The notes beneath the pieces are model-generated. The model worked only from the letters and a program-made list of their open reading frames with translations. It had not been told where the DNA came from and did no database searches. Position numbers and translations under genes: made by a program. From NCBI GenBank assembly GCA_030323305.1, contig CP106741.1:873001-937000 (forward strand): a stretch of 64,000 bases of DNA, read 5' to 3'. The stretch's first letter is position 1. Each line of letters starts with the position of its first letter. Origin of the DNA: Paenibacillus sp. CC-CFT747 (GTDB taxonomy: Bacteria > Bacillota > Bacilli > Paenibacillales > NBRC-103111). Shown here one piece after another: positions 47,072 through 57,736 of this stretch.

Positions 47072-47647
47072 CTACCTCTGTTCTTTGCGCCCCTTATCGA
47101 ACGGAAGGCTGGAAGGCCGCAAGGTCGGCAATTGGCTCCACTGCCGGTAGGCCGCCTCGAGAATCCTCCGGTCCCGAAGGACCATGAACCGGGACGAGTA
47201 GTCATGCCGCTCGTTCTCGGCCTCCCTCATCCGTTCCCGGGCCTCCTGCCAAGACATCCACCTAACCTGCATGCCCAGCCGTCGTTCATTTTCGGTCAGC
47301 TTGATTTCGTCCGTACAGGAAAGAGCACGGGCGATGTAGCAGTAGGAAACCTGCATGTAGCGGTTTTTGACCTTGTGCTCCTCAAAATACCCCAGCTCGT
47401 GGGTAATTTCCGCCTCGCAGCCCGTCTCCTCCAGCAGTTCGCGGAGAAAAGTCTCCTCCCGGCTCTCGCCCGCCTCCATTCCGCCTCCGGGCAGCTTGTA
47501 CAGCCCCCGGCGGGCCATAAACATCAGCGCCACCCGGTCATGCTCGTCCATCAGGACGCCCCGGGCCGCCTTCCGGGAAATCGAAGACAGCCATTCGGGC
47601 GGGCCTCCGTACAGATCGCTGTCGGTCAAACGGTCCATTAGCTTCAT
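47072..47647 (-). CDS. Nudix hydrolase
   Basis: 191 residues. The Nudix box is clear: GGGMEAGESREETFLRELLEETG. A preceding strand RGVLMDEHDRVALMFMARRGLYKLPGGG and a following ITHELGYFEEHK fit a nucleotide-sugar or ADP-ribose-type hydrolase; a C-terminal extension of about 40 residues is unassigned. Intact. Nearest neighbour upstream is the helicase gene (54-base gap, same strand). Confidence 0.85.
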   Translation of the reverse strand: MKLMDRLTDSDLYGGPPEWLSSISRKAARGVLMDEHDRVALMFMARRGLYKLPGGGMEAGESREETFLRELLEETGCEAEITHELGYFEEHKVKNRYMQVSYCYIARALSCTDEIKLTENERRLGMQVRWMSWQEARERMREAENERHDYSSRFMVLRDRRILEAAYRQWSQLPTLRPSSLPFDKGRKEQR

Positions 47648-47701
47648 AGCTCATCTCCTGACCTTGGTGTCTCGGTTGGCTTCTCTTCCCATTATACCCG
47701 T

Positions 47702-50700
47702 TTACAGCGTCAGAAGCTCGCGGATTTCCTCCTCCGTTAAGGAAGGCAGTCCTTCCTCGGCCGGCTGAAGCACTTCCCCGATCAACGCCTTCTTGCTCTT
47801 CTGCAGCGCGTACATCTTGTCCTCCACGGTGCCCCGGGCTACCAGCCGGATGACGTGCACGACTTTCCTCTGTCCGATCCGGTGGGCGCGGTCCATCGCC
47901 TGCAGCTCCACCGCCGGGTTCCACCACAGGTCGTAGAGGATGACGGTGTCGGCTCCGGTCAAATTCAGACCCGTCCCGCCGGCCTTGAGGGAGAGAAGGA
48001 ACAGGTCCCGCTCCCCTTCGTTGAAGCGGCGGCACAGCTCCACCCGCTCCCGGGGCGGGGTTTGCCCGTCCAGGTAGAAATAGGGAACCTCCCGTTCCGC
48101 AAGCTCACGCCGGATGAGACCGAGCATCTCGGTGAATTGGGAGAAGACAAGCACCCGCCTCCCCAGTCCCCGGTACTCGTCGACCAGCTCCAGAAGCTGA
48201 TCGAATTTGGCGGCGCTCCCCCGATACCCTTCCACGAACAAAGCGGGGTGGCAGCACAGCTGGCGAAGCCGGGTGAGGCCCGCCAGGATACGGATCCGGT
48301 TGCGCCGGAGGCTGCCCGCCTTCAGATGCTTCACCGCTTCCTGCCGGAGCTCGGCCAAGTAAGCCACGTACAGCTTCTTCTGCTCCGGAAGAAGCTCGGC
48401 GGCAAGCGTCGATTCGATCTTCTCCGGCAGCTCCTGCAGCACGTCGCTCTTTAGCCGCCGCAGCATAAAGGGCCGGATGCGCTTCGCCGCCGCTTCCCTC
48501 GAGAACTCCTTGAAGGCTTTGCGGTCGGGCAGAAGCCCCGGAAAGACGACATCGTAGAGGGACCACAGATCCTCGAGACGGTTCTCGAGCGGCGTCCCGG
48601 TTAGGGCAAAACGATGCTGCGCACGGATGGCCTTCACCGAGCGGGCGGTCTGCGTATCCGGGTTTTTGAAAGCCTGTGCCTCATCATAGAAGACGGTGTG
48701 AAAGGACAAGGCCCTGTAGCGGAGCAAGTCCCGGCGCAGCAGCGGATAGGACGTGATGATCACATCGGTTCCTGCCGGATCGCTCAGAATGCCGCTCCGC
48801 TCTTTGGCGCTGCCGTCCGCAACCGTGACCCGCAGCTCCGGAGCAAACTGCCGGAGCTCCCGCTGCCAGTTGTACAGGAGCGAGGCCGGGCAGACGACGA
48901 GAGCCGGCTCGCCGGTCTCCCGGAGCTCCGGCAGGACGGAGACGAGATAGGCGATGCTTTGGACCGTCTTCCCGAGCCCCATCTCGTCGGCCAGCACCCC
49001 GCCGAACCGGTAGCGGGCGAGCGTCTTCAGCCACTGGTACCCGTATTTCTGGTAGCCGCGCAGAACCGGCTCCCAGCCTTCGGGATAAGGATGCTCCAGA
49101 TGATCGGGGCTGCGCATGGTATCGAGCAGCCGCCGGAAGGAGGTCCCGAGGCTGACGGCACGCCCGGGGGCGGCGTTCTCCATCAAGTGGACGGCGTGGG
49201 CGGCCGGCAGACGAAGCCGGTCTCCCGCCAATTCCAGCCTTCCCCCGAGGCTGTTCAGGAAACGGATAATGTCCTGAAACTCCTCGCTGTCGAGCGGCAT
49301 AAGGGCCCCTCCCGGAAGCCGGTAATAGCGGCGCTTCTCCGCGAGGGTTTCGAGAAGCCGGGAGATCTCCCTCTCGGGGATGCCGTCCAGCTCGAACCGG
49401 AACTCGAGCCAGTCGGTGCGCTCGTCCACCTCGGCCCGGAGCCTCGGCGGGGCATGGCCGGTGAAGAGCCGCTCCTTTGCCGCGGACGTGGCGTACACCT
49501 GCACCAGCTTCTCCAGCTCGGGAAGCACATGCCGGAGGAACTCGTATTCTTCCTCTTCGCCGAGCAGCATGTAGCCGCCTTCGGTCTGCAGGAAGGCCGC
49601 CCGCTCCATCAGGCTTAATATCCTCTGCTCCTTCTCTCCGTCACGTACGAGAAGCCGGCCCCGGCCGGCCCGTGTGCCCGGGCTCTCCAGCGGGTCGACC
49701 ACCCACTCGCCGTAGTGGAATTCGAGGCCGGCCAGAAGGCGGTCCTTCACCCGGTCGAGGAACAGCTTCGCCTTAAGCGGAGCCTGCACCATCCGTTCGG
49801 ACACCTCCTGGGCCACCTTTACGGCGCCGAGCTTCAGAAGCCCCGGGATCACCCGCTCCAGGAAGAGCTCCATTTGCTCCGCCGGGATCCGAACCGAAGG
49901 CATTCCTGTTTCCTCCAGCATCCTTATCAGGCCGGCAAGACGCTTCAATTCCTCGGCGGGAGGCTTCCGCAGCCTGCCTTCGGAGAGAATCATGCCGTAG
50001 GCTTCCATGACGGTCACCCGGTCCGATCCCCTTATCTCCAGCCGTCCGTCCTCCGCCCCTTCCGAAGCCGGCTCGAAGGCGAACACAAGGGGAAGCGGCT
50101 CTTCCGTCAGCCCGATGCCGGAGTAGGTGAGGCCGTCATGCACCAGCTTAACCTGCGGTGCCGCGGCCAGCAGGGGCAGCAATCCTTCCCAATAGGCGGC
50201 CGGGATGAGCGGCATTCGTCCCTCTCCACCGTAAGAGGACCCTTCGGGCCCCCCTCGCTTCGGACGATTCGGAGCAGTGCCCTCAGGACGGCATCGTTCT
50301 CCGGCTGGAAGCTGTGAAGCTCCGGGACATAGGAGAAGGTCCCGGTCAGGGGTATGGCTCCCCGCGCTCCACCTGCTCGAGAAACTCCCCGATCCGCTTC
50401 ACCGCGTAAAGCCGTTTCGCTCCGATCCGGCATTCGACTCCGAAGCGAAGCCCTCTGTCCCGGTGCGGAACGGTCCGCACGGTAAACTCCGCCTCCAGCA
50501 CCTCCCGTCCGTCCACGAAAGGACGGGCCGCCGTCGGCGGCACCGGCTTGCGGCTGAACAGCTCCAGCAGCCGGTCGCTTAAGCCCGTGGCGGCTTCTCC
50601 GGCGGACGCGGCCTCCCCGATTCCGGACAGCGAGGCTTCCCGGCCTGCCCCGCTTCCGTCCTTCACCCAGAAGAGCAGCGCCGCAATATGCCGGCAGTAC

Positions 50701-50933
50701 AGGTCGTCGGGGTGAAAAACCGGACAGGAGCAGACCGCCTCCGCCTTGCCGGCGGAAGGGAGGCCGAGCGTCACCGGATAGACCGAGCCGTCCTCCCGGA
50801 CGTCCGCCTCGTACCGATGTCCGGAGCGCCTGGTCACGTTGACGCTTCCCGCCCGGAAGAGGGCCTCGCCGTCTTCGCAGGAGAAACGGCCGCAGAGCGC
50901 CCGGATGGTTTTTTCCTGGATGGGTTCGTTCAC
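47702..50933 (-). CDS. SWIM zinc finger SNF2-family helicase (two frame breaks)
   Basis: 1077 residues when restored. N-terminal SWIM zinc finger (CSCPVFHPDDLYCRHIAALLF, C-x-C...C-x-H) at about residues 70-90, a middle helicase-associated region, then an SNF2 ATPase: motif I LADEMGLGKTVQSIAYL, motif II YDEAQAFKNP, motif III LTGTPLENRLEDLWSL, and C-terminal LVFSQFTEMLG, LSLKAGGTGLNLTGADTVILYD and DRAHRIGQ. Breaks at about 50350 (GGGG) and 50221 (CCC) are each repaired by one base. DNA-dependent ATPase, probably in repair or chromosome remodelling; a common Firmicute gene. Start near 50933. Confidence 0.93.
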
Positions 50934-51105
50934 GTTCTTCCTCCTCCTTCCCTGCCCCTATGGCTTATCCCTCCATTATACCCGTTCCCCGGACAAAAAG
51001 GGGCGGCCCCTTTACGAAAAGGGCCCCGGGTGAGAGGCACAAGCGCTCAAGCGGAGGTACCGCTCCCTTCATACGCTGAGGGTAAGAAGGAGGCTTGAAT
51101 CGATC

Positions 51106-52204
51106 ATGACACGCTTCGGCATTATGCAGCTTGCTTTGCCGGCAAGAGGGTCCGGGGCCGAACGTTCCGGCAGCTATGTCCCGGACGGGATCTGGAGGGA
51201 TTTCATTCGGACGGCAGAAAGCACGGCCTGCAGGTATTGTTTTTTCGCGTGGAGGATGTGGATTTCGCCCGGGGCCGGGTCCATGCCTGGACCTCATCAT
51301 CACCCGACGGCCGATCCGGCTGGAGGCGGGGCTGGCACCCGCTCCCGCATGTGCTGTACGAGAATTACCCGATCGGCCCCAAAGGAAAAAGCCGCCGCGC
51401 CGTTGCCATGAAGAGGGCTTTCGCGCGTCTCGGCATTCCCGTGTTCAATCCGTCCTTCTTCAACAAGGCGGAGCTCCAGAGGCTGCTGTCGGCTTCCGAG
51501 GTACGCCGGTTTCTTCCGGCCGGCAAGGCGGCACGAAGCGTATCGGACGTGACGGGACTCCTGAGAAGGCACCGGAGCGTCTACCTGAAGCCGGTCAACG
51601 GCACCCAGGGGCGGGGAATTCTCGAGCTGAAGCGAAGATCGCATGGACGGGTTAAGGTGAAATCGGGGAAACGGGCGGACCGGGTCGGGCGGAAGGAGTT
51701 TACCCGCATCATGAGCCGTCTGCTGAGGAGAGAACGGTACCTCGTCCAGGAAGGGCTGTCCTTGCGCAAAAAGGACGGCACAAAATCGACTTCCGCGTCA
51801 TCGTCCACCGGGGAGCCGACGGCCGCTGGCATTCGGCCGGCATCCGCCCCAAGCTCGGCGGATCCGGGTCCATCGTTACCAACATCCATGCCGGCGGCTC
51901 CAAGACGACCTGGGCCCGCCTGTCCGCCTGGGCCCGCCGAAGCGGAAAACCGCTTCCGTCCGCCCGACGGCTGGAAGAGGCCGCCCTGGTGGCGGGGCGC
52001 GTCCTTACCCGCTTCCGTCCGACCTTGAGCCACCTCGGAATCGACGTGGCGCTGGACCGGCGCAACCGGATCTTCCTGCTGGATTTCAACCCGGTGCCCG
52101 GGCGCGGCCTTCTTACTCCTTCCATGCGGAAGCGCGTCACCTACCTGACCACGGGCTTTGCCAAATACTTGGCCTCCCGGGGAGCCTCCGCCCGGAAGCG
52201 GTAG
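51106..52204 (+). CDS. YheC/YheD family (ATP-grasp) endospore coat-associated protein (two frame breaks)
   Basis: 366 residues when restored, ATG 51106 after GAAGGAGG. Features of the family are VLFFRVEDVDFARGRVHAW, a fold with RRHRSVYLKPVNGTQGRGILEL (ATP-grasp nucleotide region), YLVQEGLSL and the C-terminal IDVALDRRNRIFLLDFNPVPGR (metal-binding Asp/Asn). Breaks at about 51219 (AAA) and 51778 are repaired by one base each. Family members are made in sporulation and found with the coat; the ligated substrate is unknown. It supports a spore-forming host. Confidence 0.85.
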
Positions 52205-52225
52205 GTCACGGGAAGGACTGCGGCG

Positions 52226-52319
52226 TAACGAATCGTGAGCACCTTATAACGACAAAAAAGCCCCCGCGGATTTCTTCCGAGGGGCCTTTTTACGCCAATA
52301 AGCGTCGTACGATTCGTTA
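52226..52319. repeat. 94-bp inverted-repeat element with internal terminator
   Basis: The ends TAACGAATCGT (52226-52236) and ACGATTCGTTA (52309-52319) are perfect 11-base inverted repeats. Inside, AAAAAAGCCCCC and GGGGCCTTTTT (52254-52291) make an intrinsic terminator. Ends and the inner CTTATTGGC phrase match the element at 1297-1477. It sits just after the YheC/YheD gene and probably terminates it. Confidence 0.65.
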
Positions 52320-52349
52320 AGACCCCGGCAGGCATTTACCTGCCATAGG

Positions 52350-53135
52350 TCATTTTTTGGTTTTCTCGTATCGTTCCCTATATCTGGTAGTCCATAAGTC
52401 GGCCAGAGATAGGGTGTCTTTATTCAAAGAAGTCTCATAGATATCATCAAATTCATCCTTCGTCACCATAACTTGTGAGAACTGAGAGGACCAGCCCGAC
52501 ACGGAGGTTCTCACTCCAAGAAACGTTTTATCCGGCTGCCTCTCTTTTATATACTGCCAAATCCTCATCGCGTTAATAAGGTCGTTGGAACTATAGGCGG
52601 GGCCATCGAATTTTTTGTCTGTCAAATGGATATCCAGATAGTACCCTTCCTTGTTTGTGTTATGTATAGTAAAATTTCCCAAATACCGATTGATCATGAT
52701 ACTATTTACTAGATAGTCCCTTTTGAATAGAGCAGAGAGATCCTTTCGTATATCTTCATCATGTATGGCTTCATTCGGAGAGGACACGGTATGCATCGAG
52801 ACCCTATCTATCTGTACCGCAAGGTAGGAAAGCATCAGGGAACCAAGCAGGAGGGAAGCGGCCAAAGCTGCTTTATCCCTGATTTTTTTAAGCTTGGGTG
52901 TAAAAATGATTCCTGCCGAAATCATCAAGATAGCCAGCAAGCAGGCAACCGAATAATATTCAAGGCCGAGCCAGGTTACATCCAAGACCACAAAAACTAT
53001 CCCTGCAGCGAGAAAGAGGCTCTGCCACCATTTTCTTCGAAATAGGGATGCTAGGAAAAAAGCAAACCAGGCCAGCAGCACCATGATGCTGATATAACTA
53101 AAATAGGTTAGTAACAAAAAGCTTAGTTCAAGCAA
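52350..53135 (-). CDS. Hypothetical membrane protein
   Basis: 261 residues from TTG 53135 (GGGAGGGG upstream). Three to four transmembrane helices in the first 110 residues (SFLLLTYFSYISIMVLLAWF onward), then a soluble C-terminal half (about 150 residues, EAIHDEDIRKDLSALFKRDYL onward). No family recognised. Clearly AT-richer than the surrounding genes, like the neighbour at 53267, which suggests that the two were acquired together. Intact. Confidence 0.65.
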   Translation of the reverse strand: MLELSFLLLTYFSYISIMVLLAWFAFFLASLFRRKWWQSLFLAAGIVFVVLDVTWLGLEYYSVACLLAILMISAGIIFTPKLKKIRDKAALAASLLLGSLMLSYLAVQIDRVSMHTVSSPNEAIHDEDIRKDLSALFKRDYLVNSIMINRYLGNFTIHNTNKEGYYLDIHLTDKKFDGPAYSSNDLINAMRIWQYIKERQPDKTFLGVRTSVSGWSSQFSQVMVTKDEFDDIYETSLNKDTLSLADLWTTRYRERYEKTKK

Positions 53136-53266
53136 AAATTTACCCCTCCCGCTGAAAATTCACTTATCCTTCGTTCACTTCTAAGTAACTTGCAGTATTT
53201 AAACTATTATCTTCCAAATATGGTCTGGACTTCAACCAAATTAATCCATTAGTGAGGTGAACCTTC

Positions 53267-54067
53267 ATGAACGTTAAAAAAATACTACTAATGGGTATAG
53301 TGAGCAGTGTTTTTATCGGGGCGTCCATTCTTATAGCAAGCAAAACAAATTCCAACGAACTATCCCTTATCCCAGAAGAAGCTCAACCCATTGTAACGAA
53401 AATGCTTAATGCCATTGACCACTATAAGTCACTGGAAGCAACTATTAAGGTTGACCAAACGGAGGGAATTTCAGGCACGGTAGCCTTTGCCTTGAGAATG
53501 GAGCCCCATGTTATGGCTAGGTCAGATACTACCTTTGCAGATGGAAGAGTAATTAAGGAAATCCAGAATAACAATCGGGTTTTAGGCATAGACGAAGAGA
53601 AGAAAACCTACAAAGAGGACAAAATTTCGGAAAAACAAATAAATAAATGGAAGTACAATCCAAAAACCAAAGTAAAACAAAATAAGGACGGTGGATTGGT
53701 TTTCTTTCCAAGACAGAATCCCATTCTGGTAGGCAATAGCTTTGGAATGAACTTACTATTCCCACAAAGTATTGCTCTTGGTGTCTTACATAGGGCAGAA
53801 TTTAATTCCGTTGAAAAAAATCAATTATTCCTTGGTCGCAGCAGCGTTCGGTTAGATGTCTCCCCTATCCCCTCGCAGCAAGCTTACTATGGCAACACTT
53901 TAAAATTATGGATTGATGAGGAGACCGGCATCCTTTTAAAGCAAGAATGTTATTTGAACGGAGAAAAATTTAAAACATTGGAAATTACGTCACTTGAACT
54001 CAATACAATAACGAACGATCGTATATTTCATTTCCCATCCGTTGAGAACTATACCACTATCAAGTAA
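53267..54067 (+). CDS. Secreted LolA/RseB-like protein
   Basis: 266 residues from ATG 53267 (AGTGAGGTG upstream). Signal or anchor MNVKKILLMGIVSSVFIGASILIA, then TKMLNAIDHYKSLEATIKVDQTEG, a beta-rich middle and KLWIDEETGILLKQECYLNGEKFKTLEITSLELN, the strand order of the LolA/RseB/outer-membrane-lipoprotein-sorting fold found in Gram-positive sigma-factor regulators. No sigma factor lies next to it. AT-rich, divergent from the hypothetical membrane gene. Intact. Confidence 0.65.
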   Translation: MNVKKILLMGIVSSVFIGASILIASKTNSNELSLIPEEAQPIVTKMLNAIDHYKSLEATIKVDQTEGISGTVAFALRMEPHVMARSDTTFADGRVIKEIQNNNRVLGIDEEKKTYKEDKISEKQINKWKYNPKTKVKQNKDGGLVFFPRQNPILVGNSFGMNLLFPQSIALGVLHRAEFNSVEKNQLFLGRSSVRLDVSPIPSQQAYYGNTLKLWIDEETGILLKQECYLNGEKFKTLEITSLELNTITNDRIFHFPSVENYTTIK

Positions 54068-54115
54068 AAGAAGCCTTCCCTCGTCATCTTGAATGACTTG
54101 AGAAGGCTTCTTTTT
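54066..54115. terminator. Bidirectional terminator between convergent genes
   Basis: AAAAGAAGCCTTC pairs with GAAGGCTTCTTTT over 13 bases; T-runs in both directions. It overlaps the stop codon of the HAD gene. Confidence 0.85.
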
Positions 54116-55009
54116 AAGCCGGTTCCAGCCGGTCCTTTCCCTTCCCTGCCGGGTTACCGGGAGCAGCCTCCAAGCCGGTCACGCCGGCTTGCTCCGCTTC
54201 GGTCAGCATCCGCTCTACCACCACCGCCACCCCGTCACGGTCGTTCGTCTCCGTGATCTCCCGGGCCCTTTCCTTCAGCTCGGGAACGGCATTGCCCATG
54301 GCCACCGGATACCCGACGGCAAGGAACAGCTCCAGGTCGTTCCGGTCGTCTCCGAAGGCCGCAGCCCGAGACGCCTCCAGCCCATAGTGGGCACACAGGC
54401 TCAGAACGCCGGAAGCTTTCGTCACCCCCGGCCCATCAGCTGGACGAGCTTGCCCTCATCGGTCACGACTACGCTCAGCCGCTCCCGGAAGGCTTCCTCC
54501 AAGAGTTCCGTGCGGCGGCTGTTGGTGAGCAGAAGCTTCGTGGCGCTCCGCTTCTTCAGCTCCTCCATGCTGACGACAAGCGGGACGAAATGGGAGTGGT
54601 AGAAGGCCGGGTCGGGCTCGGCCCGAAGGCTGTACCAAACATCCTGCTCCTCCAGACTAAGGGTGCCCTCCAATCCGTTCCGCTCCCAGAATTCCAGCAC
54701 CTGCAGGCTGATTTCTGGAGGAATGGCATAATGCTCGGTCAGCCCGGTATGCGGGCAGTGAACATACGCTCCGTTGTAATAGACGAAGGAGGCCGTCTGA
54801 AGCAGGTTCTCCGGCAGCAGCTCCTTAACGGAACGGGGCGGCCGGGCCGTGGCGATGATGATTTTCCACCCTTGCCGGTAAGCCTTCATCAGCGCCTGGA
54901 GGTTTCGTTCGGACATTTCCTTGCGGGAGTTCAGCAGGGTTCCGTCGAGATCGAGAACGAGGGCTTGAACGGAAGCGATCGGCCTGCCTTCTATCGTTTG
55001 GTTGTTCAC
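54114..55009 (-). CDS. Cof-type HAD phosphatase (one frame break)
   Basis: 298 residues when restored, from GTG 55009 (AAGGCGG upstream). HAD motif I VLDLDGTLLNS (nucleophile and acid Asp), motif II IIATARP, the C2B cap of Cof-type enzymes, and motif IV AAFGDDRNDLELF. It hydrolyses a sugar phosphate or similar metabolite. The break at about 54427 (CCCCC) is repaired by one base (LMGRGVTKASG). It follows the binding-protein gene by 82 bases on the same strand and might dephosphorylate a product of that pathway. Confidence 0.9.
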
Positions 55010-55091
55010 TCGTACGCCGCCTTCCCGTTGGTGTTTGGAAGAGCGTACCATTCTTTTTCCGGGACGACAATGGGATTCGTCAGCCCATCGG

Positions 55092-56726
55092 CTATTTCTT
55101 CTTGTACTTCGCATCGTAGGCAGTCTGATAAATTTCCAGGTACCGCTTCAGGTTCATGTTGTCCAGGTTCTTCACGTAAGAGTCCCAGTTCTTGTCGAGG
55201 TCCAAGTCTCCGGTGATGAACCGGGCGGTCATCTCCTTCATATGATCCAGCAGCGTTTTCTCGAGATCGGCCACCTCGGAGGACTGCTCGGCGGTGAAGA
55301 AGACCGGAGGCAGGATGTTCTCCATCGACTGCTGGTAGGGCTCCATCTTCTCCTTCGTCTCCTTGTAAAGCAGCGGCTCCAGAGGCTGGGACGGATCCGC
55401 TACCTCGCCCAGCCGGAGGTCGCTCGGCCGGAAGCCCGTCCCCCGCTGGCTCCAGTTCACGTTCTGCACCCCGCCCCAGGGTTTCAGCTGCTTCCAGATG
55501 GCGGGCTTGCCGTTGATGCCGATCTCTCCCTTCTCGGCCCAACGCCATTCGGTGCCTTCCCGACCGGCATACCAGCGGAGCGTGGCTTCCTGGTTGTACA
55601 GGAAATCCGCCAGCCGGAACGCCGCCTCCGGATTTTTGGCCTTGTTCGTGATGATGAATTCCCCGTTGTTCACCGCAAAAGGATGCAGGGGCGTAATCTG
55701 AAGCCCTTTCGGCCCTTTAAGCGGAGGGACGGCCGTATACTCCAGCCACCGGTTGCTCGAGCCGGCCAGCTTGGCCACGGAGCCCATGTTGTGCCCCGAC
55801 GCCGCTCCGAGAATCGGGGTCGCGCTCTCGCCCATCTCCTGAAGCTGGGTGCCGTCCTGCGTGAACGTCTGCGGGGCGATCAGCCCTTCGCTGTACAGCT
55901 TGCGCAGGTACGCCAGGCCTTCTTTCCATTCCGGCTTGTTGTAGGGGATATCCACCTTCCCGCTCTTCAGGTACAGCTTGTTGGAGCCATGGTTGTAGAT
56001 GAAAGCATTCATCAGGAAGGAATCGATGGAGGTGTGGTAGCTTTGCGGAGAGCCCGAGAGCGGGATCTCGTCGGCTTTGCCGTTGCCGTTAGGGTCCCTG
56101 GTTTTGAAGGCCTTCAGCATCTCGTAGAATTCGTCGGTCGTCGTCGGCATCTTCAGCCCCAGCTTGTCGAGCCACGGCTGGTAGACCCACATCCGCTGAT
56201 GGAGCGTACAGTGGTAGCATTCATTGATTTGCGGCATGGCGTAGATTTTGCCGTCGGGCGCCGTGCTCAGCTCCTTGGCCATCGGCATGGCCGCATACCC
56301 CTTCTTCGTTTCGTCCCCGTATTTTTCGATCAGGTCGTTCAGCGGAAGGAAGACCCCTTGGGACCCGTAGATCATCATCTGGGAGGGGGACACGCCGAAG
56401 CCCATGATGACATCCGGGTAATCGCCGCCCGAGAGCACAAGGTTCAGTTTTTCCGTTGCGGTTTTCTCGGGGGCTACCTCGAATTCGAGATGAATGTTCG
56501 TTTTCTCCTCCAGCCATTTCGTAAATTCATTCGTCGAGAAATCCTCTACCGTGGACGCCCCTTTTATCAGAACCTTGAGGGTCGTTTTCTCGTTCGTGAT
56601 CGGAAACTGTCCGGCGGGATTAACCGCACTCGCCCCTTTGGCCACATCCGGCTCTTTGCCGGAGCAGGCACTCGCCAATAACCCGAATCCCAGGACAACG
56701 GACAGAAGCATGCTCCATTTCCTCAT
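55092..56726 (-). CDS. Extracellular solute-binding lipoprotein, LplA-type
   Basis: 544 residues, intact. Lipoprotein signal MRKWSMLLSVVLGFGLLASAC with lipobox ASAC. Mature features are LPLNDLIEKYGDETKKGY, TTTDEFYEMLKAFKTRDPNGNGKADEIPL (the Ca-loop-like DPNGNGK of the family) and a C-terminal YLEIYQTAYDAKYKKK. It delivers an oligosaccharide to the permeases at 56810 and 57737. No ATPase gene nearby. Confidence 0.93.
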   Translation of the reverse strand: MRKWSMLLSVVLGFGLLASACSGKEPDVAKGASAVNPAGQFPITNEKTTLKVLIKGASTVEDFSTNEFTKWLEEKTNIHLEFEVAPEKTATEKLNLVLSGGDYPDVIMGFGVSPSQMMIYGSQGVFLPLNDLIEKYGDETKKGYAAMPMAKELSTAPDGKIYAMPQINECYHCTLHQRMWVYQPWLDKLGLKMPTTTDEFYEMLKAFKTRDPNGNGKADEIPLSGSPQSYHTSIDSFLMNAFIYNHGSNKLYLKSGKVDIPYNKPEWKEGLAYLRKLYSEGLIAPQTFTQDGTQLQEMGESATPILGAASGHNMGSVAKLAGSSNRWLEYTAVPPLKGPKGLQITPLHPFAVNNGEFIITNKAKNPEAAFRLADFLYNQEATLRWYAGREGTEWRWAEKGEIGINGKPAIWKQLKPWGGVQNVNWSQRGTGFRPSDLRLGEVADPSQPLEPLLYKETKEKMEPYQQSMENILPPVFFTAEQSSEVADLEKTLLDHMKEMTARFITGDLDLDKNWDSYVKNLDNMNLKRYLEIYQTAYDAKYKKK

Positions 56727-56809
56727 TTCCTCAACCTCCCCGGATTAATGAAATCCATTCCGTAATAGCTCCCTTTGGGCCGTCCTCTTCAGGAATTCCC
56801 CTTTCCAGT

Positions 56810-57705
56810 TCAACCCTTCAGCGACCCGATCATGATGCCTTTCACGAAATACTTCTGCACAAAAGGATAGACAATCAGCAGAGGAACGGTGGCGACCACG
56901 ATAAGAGAAAATTTCAGCAGCTCCCGGAGGCCTTCCCTTTTGGCCTGCTCGGCTACATCTATCAGCATCGACGCATCCACTTCGTTCTGGACAAGAATTT
57001 CCCGGAGAACGAGCTGAAGCGGATAGAGGCTCTGGCTCTTCAAGTACATCAATGCACTGAAATACGAATTCCAATGACCGACCGCATAGAAGAGAGCGAT
57101 GACCGCAATGATCGGACCGGAGAGGGGAGAACGATGCTCCAGACGAAGCGGAAATCGTTGCAGCCGTCCAGCTGAGAAGCCTCCAGAAGCTCATCGGGAA
57201 TGGTCGTCTGAAAATAGGTGCGGGTGACGATCATGTTCCAGATGGCCAGCGCTCCAGGCAAAATCATCGCCCACGTCGTATTGAGCAGGCCTAGGTCCTT
57301 GACCACCAGATAGGTCGGAATCAGACCTCCGGAGAACATCATGGTGAACACGAACAGAAACATAAACAGGTTCTTTCCGTAGAAATCCTTCCGGGCGAGC
57401 GGGTAAGCCGCGAGAATGGTCATCACCACATTGACCAGCGTGCCTGCCGCCGTATACAGGATGGAGTTGGCGAAGCCGCTCCAGATGAGCTTGTGCCGGA
57501 ACACCGCGGTGTAGCCGTCCAGTGTCGGCCGAACGGGCCAGAGCCACACCTCGCCCGCAATCACCGCATCGGCATCGCTTATTGAAGCGCTTACAACATA
57601 AATCAGCGGATAGAGGATAATGAGAAGAAAGAGGGACAGCACCGTATAATTGATGACGGTAAAGATCCGGTCGCTCCGTGACTCTCGAATGGCGGTCGAT
57701 TCCAT
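56810..57705 (-). CDS. CUT1 ABC transporter permease, YtcP/LplC type (one frame break)
   Basis: 298 residues when restored, ATG 57705 after GGAAAGGAGG. Six helices; EAA loop DELLEASQLDGCNDFRFVWSIVLP; terminal FVQKYFVKGIMIGSLKG. The break at about 57125 (GGGG) is repaired by one base (VLPLSGPIIAVIALFYAVGHWN). Middle gene of the second transporter operon. Confidence 0.92.
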
Positions 57706-57736
57706 GAGCGCCTCCTTTCCTAGAACGGGACTGGGT

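Noticed and set aside
55002-56681. 559-codon plus-strand ORF
   Set aside because: Antisense to the solute-binding lipoprotein; the lipobox and family motifs lie on the minus strand.
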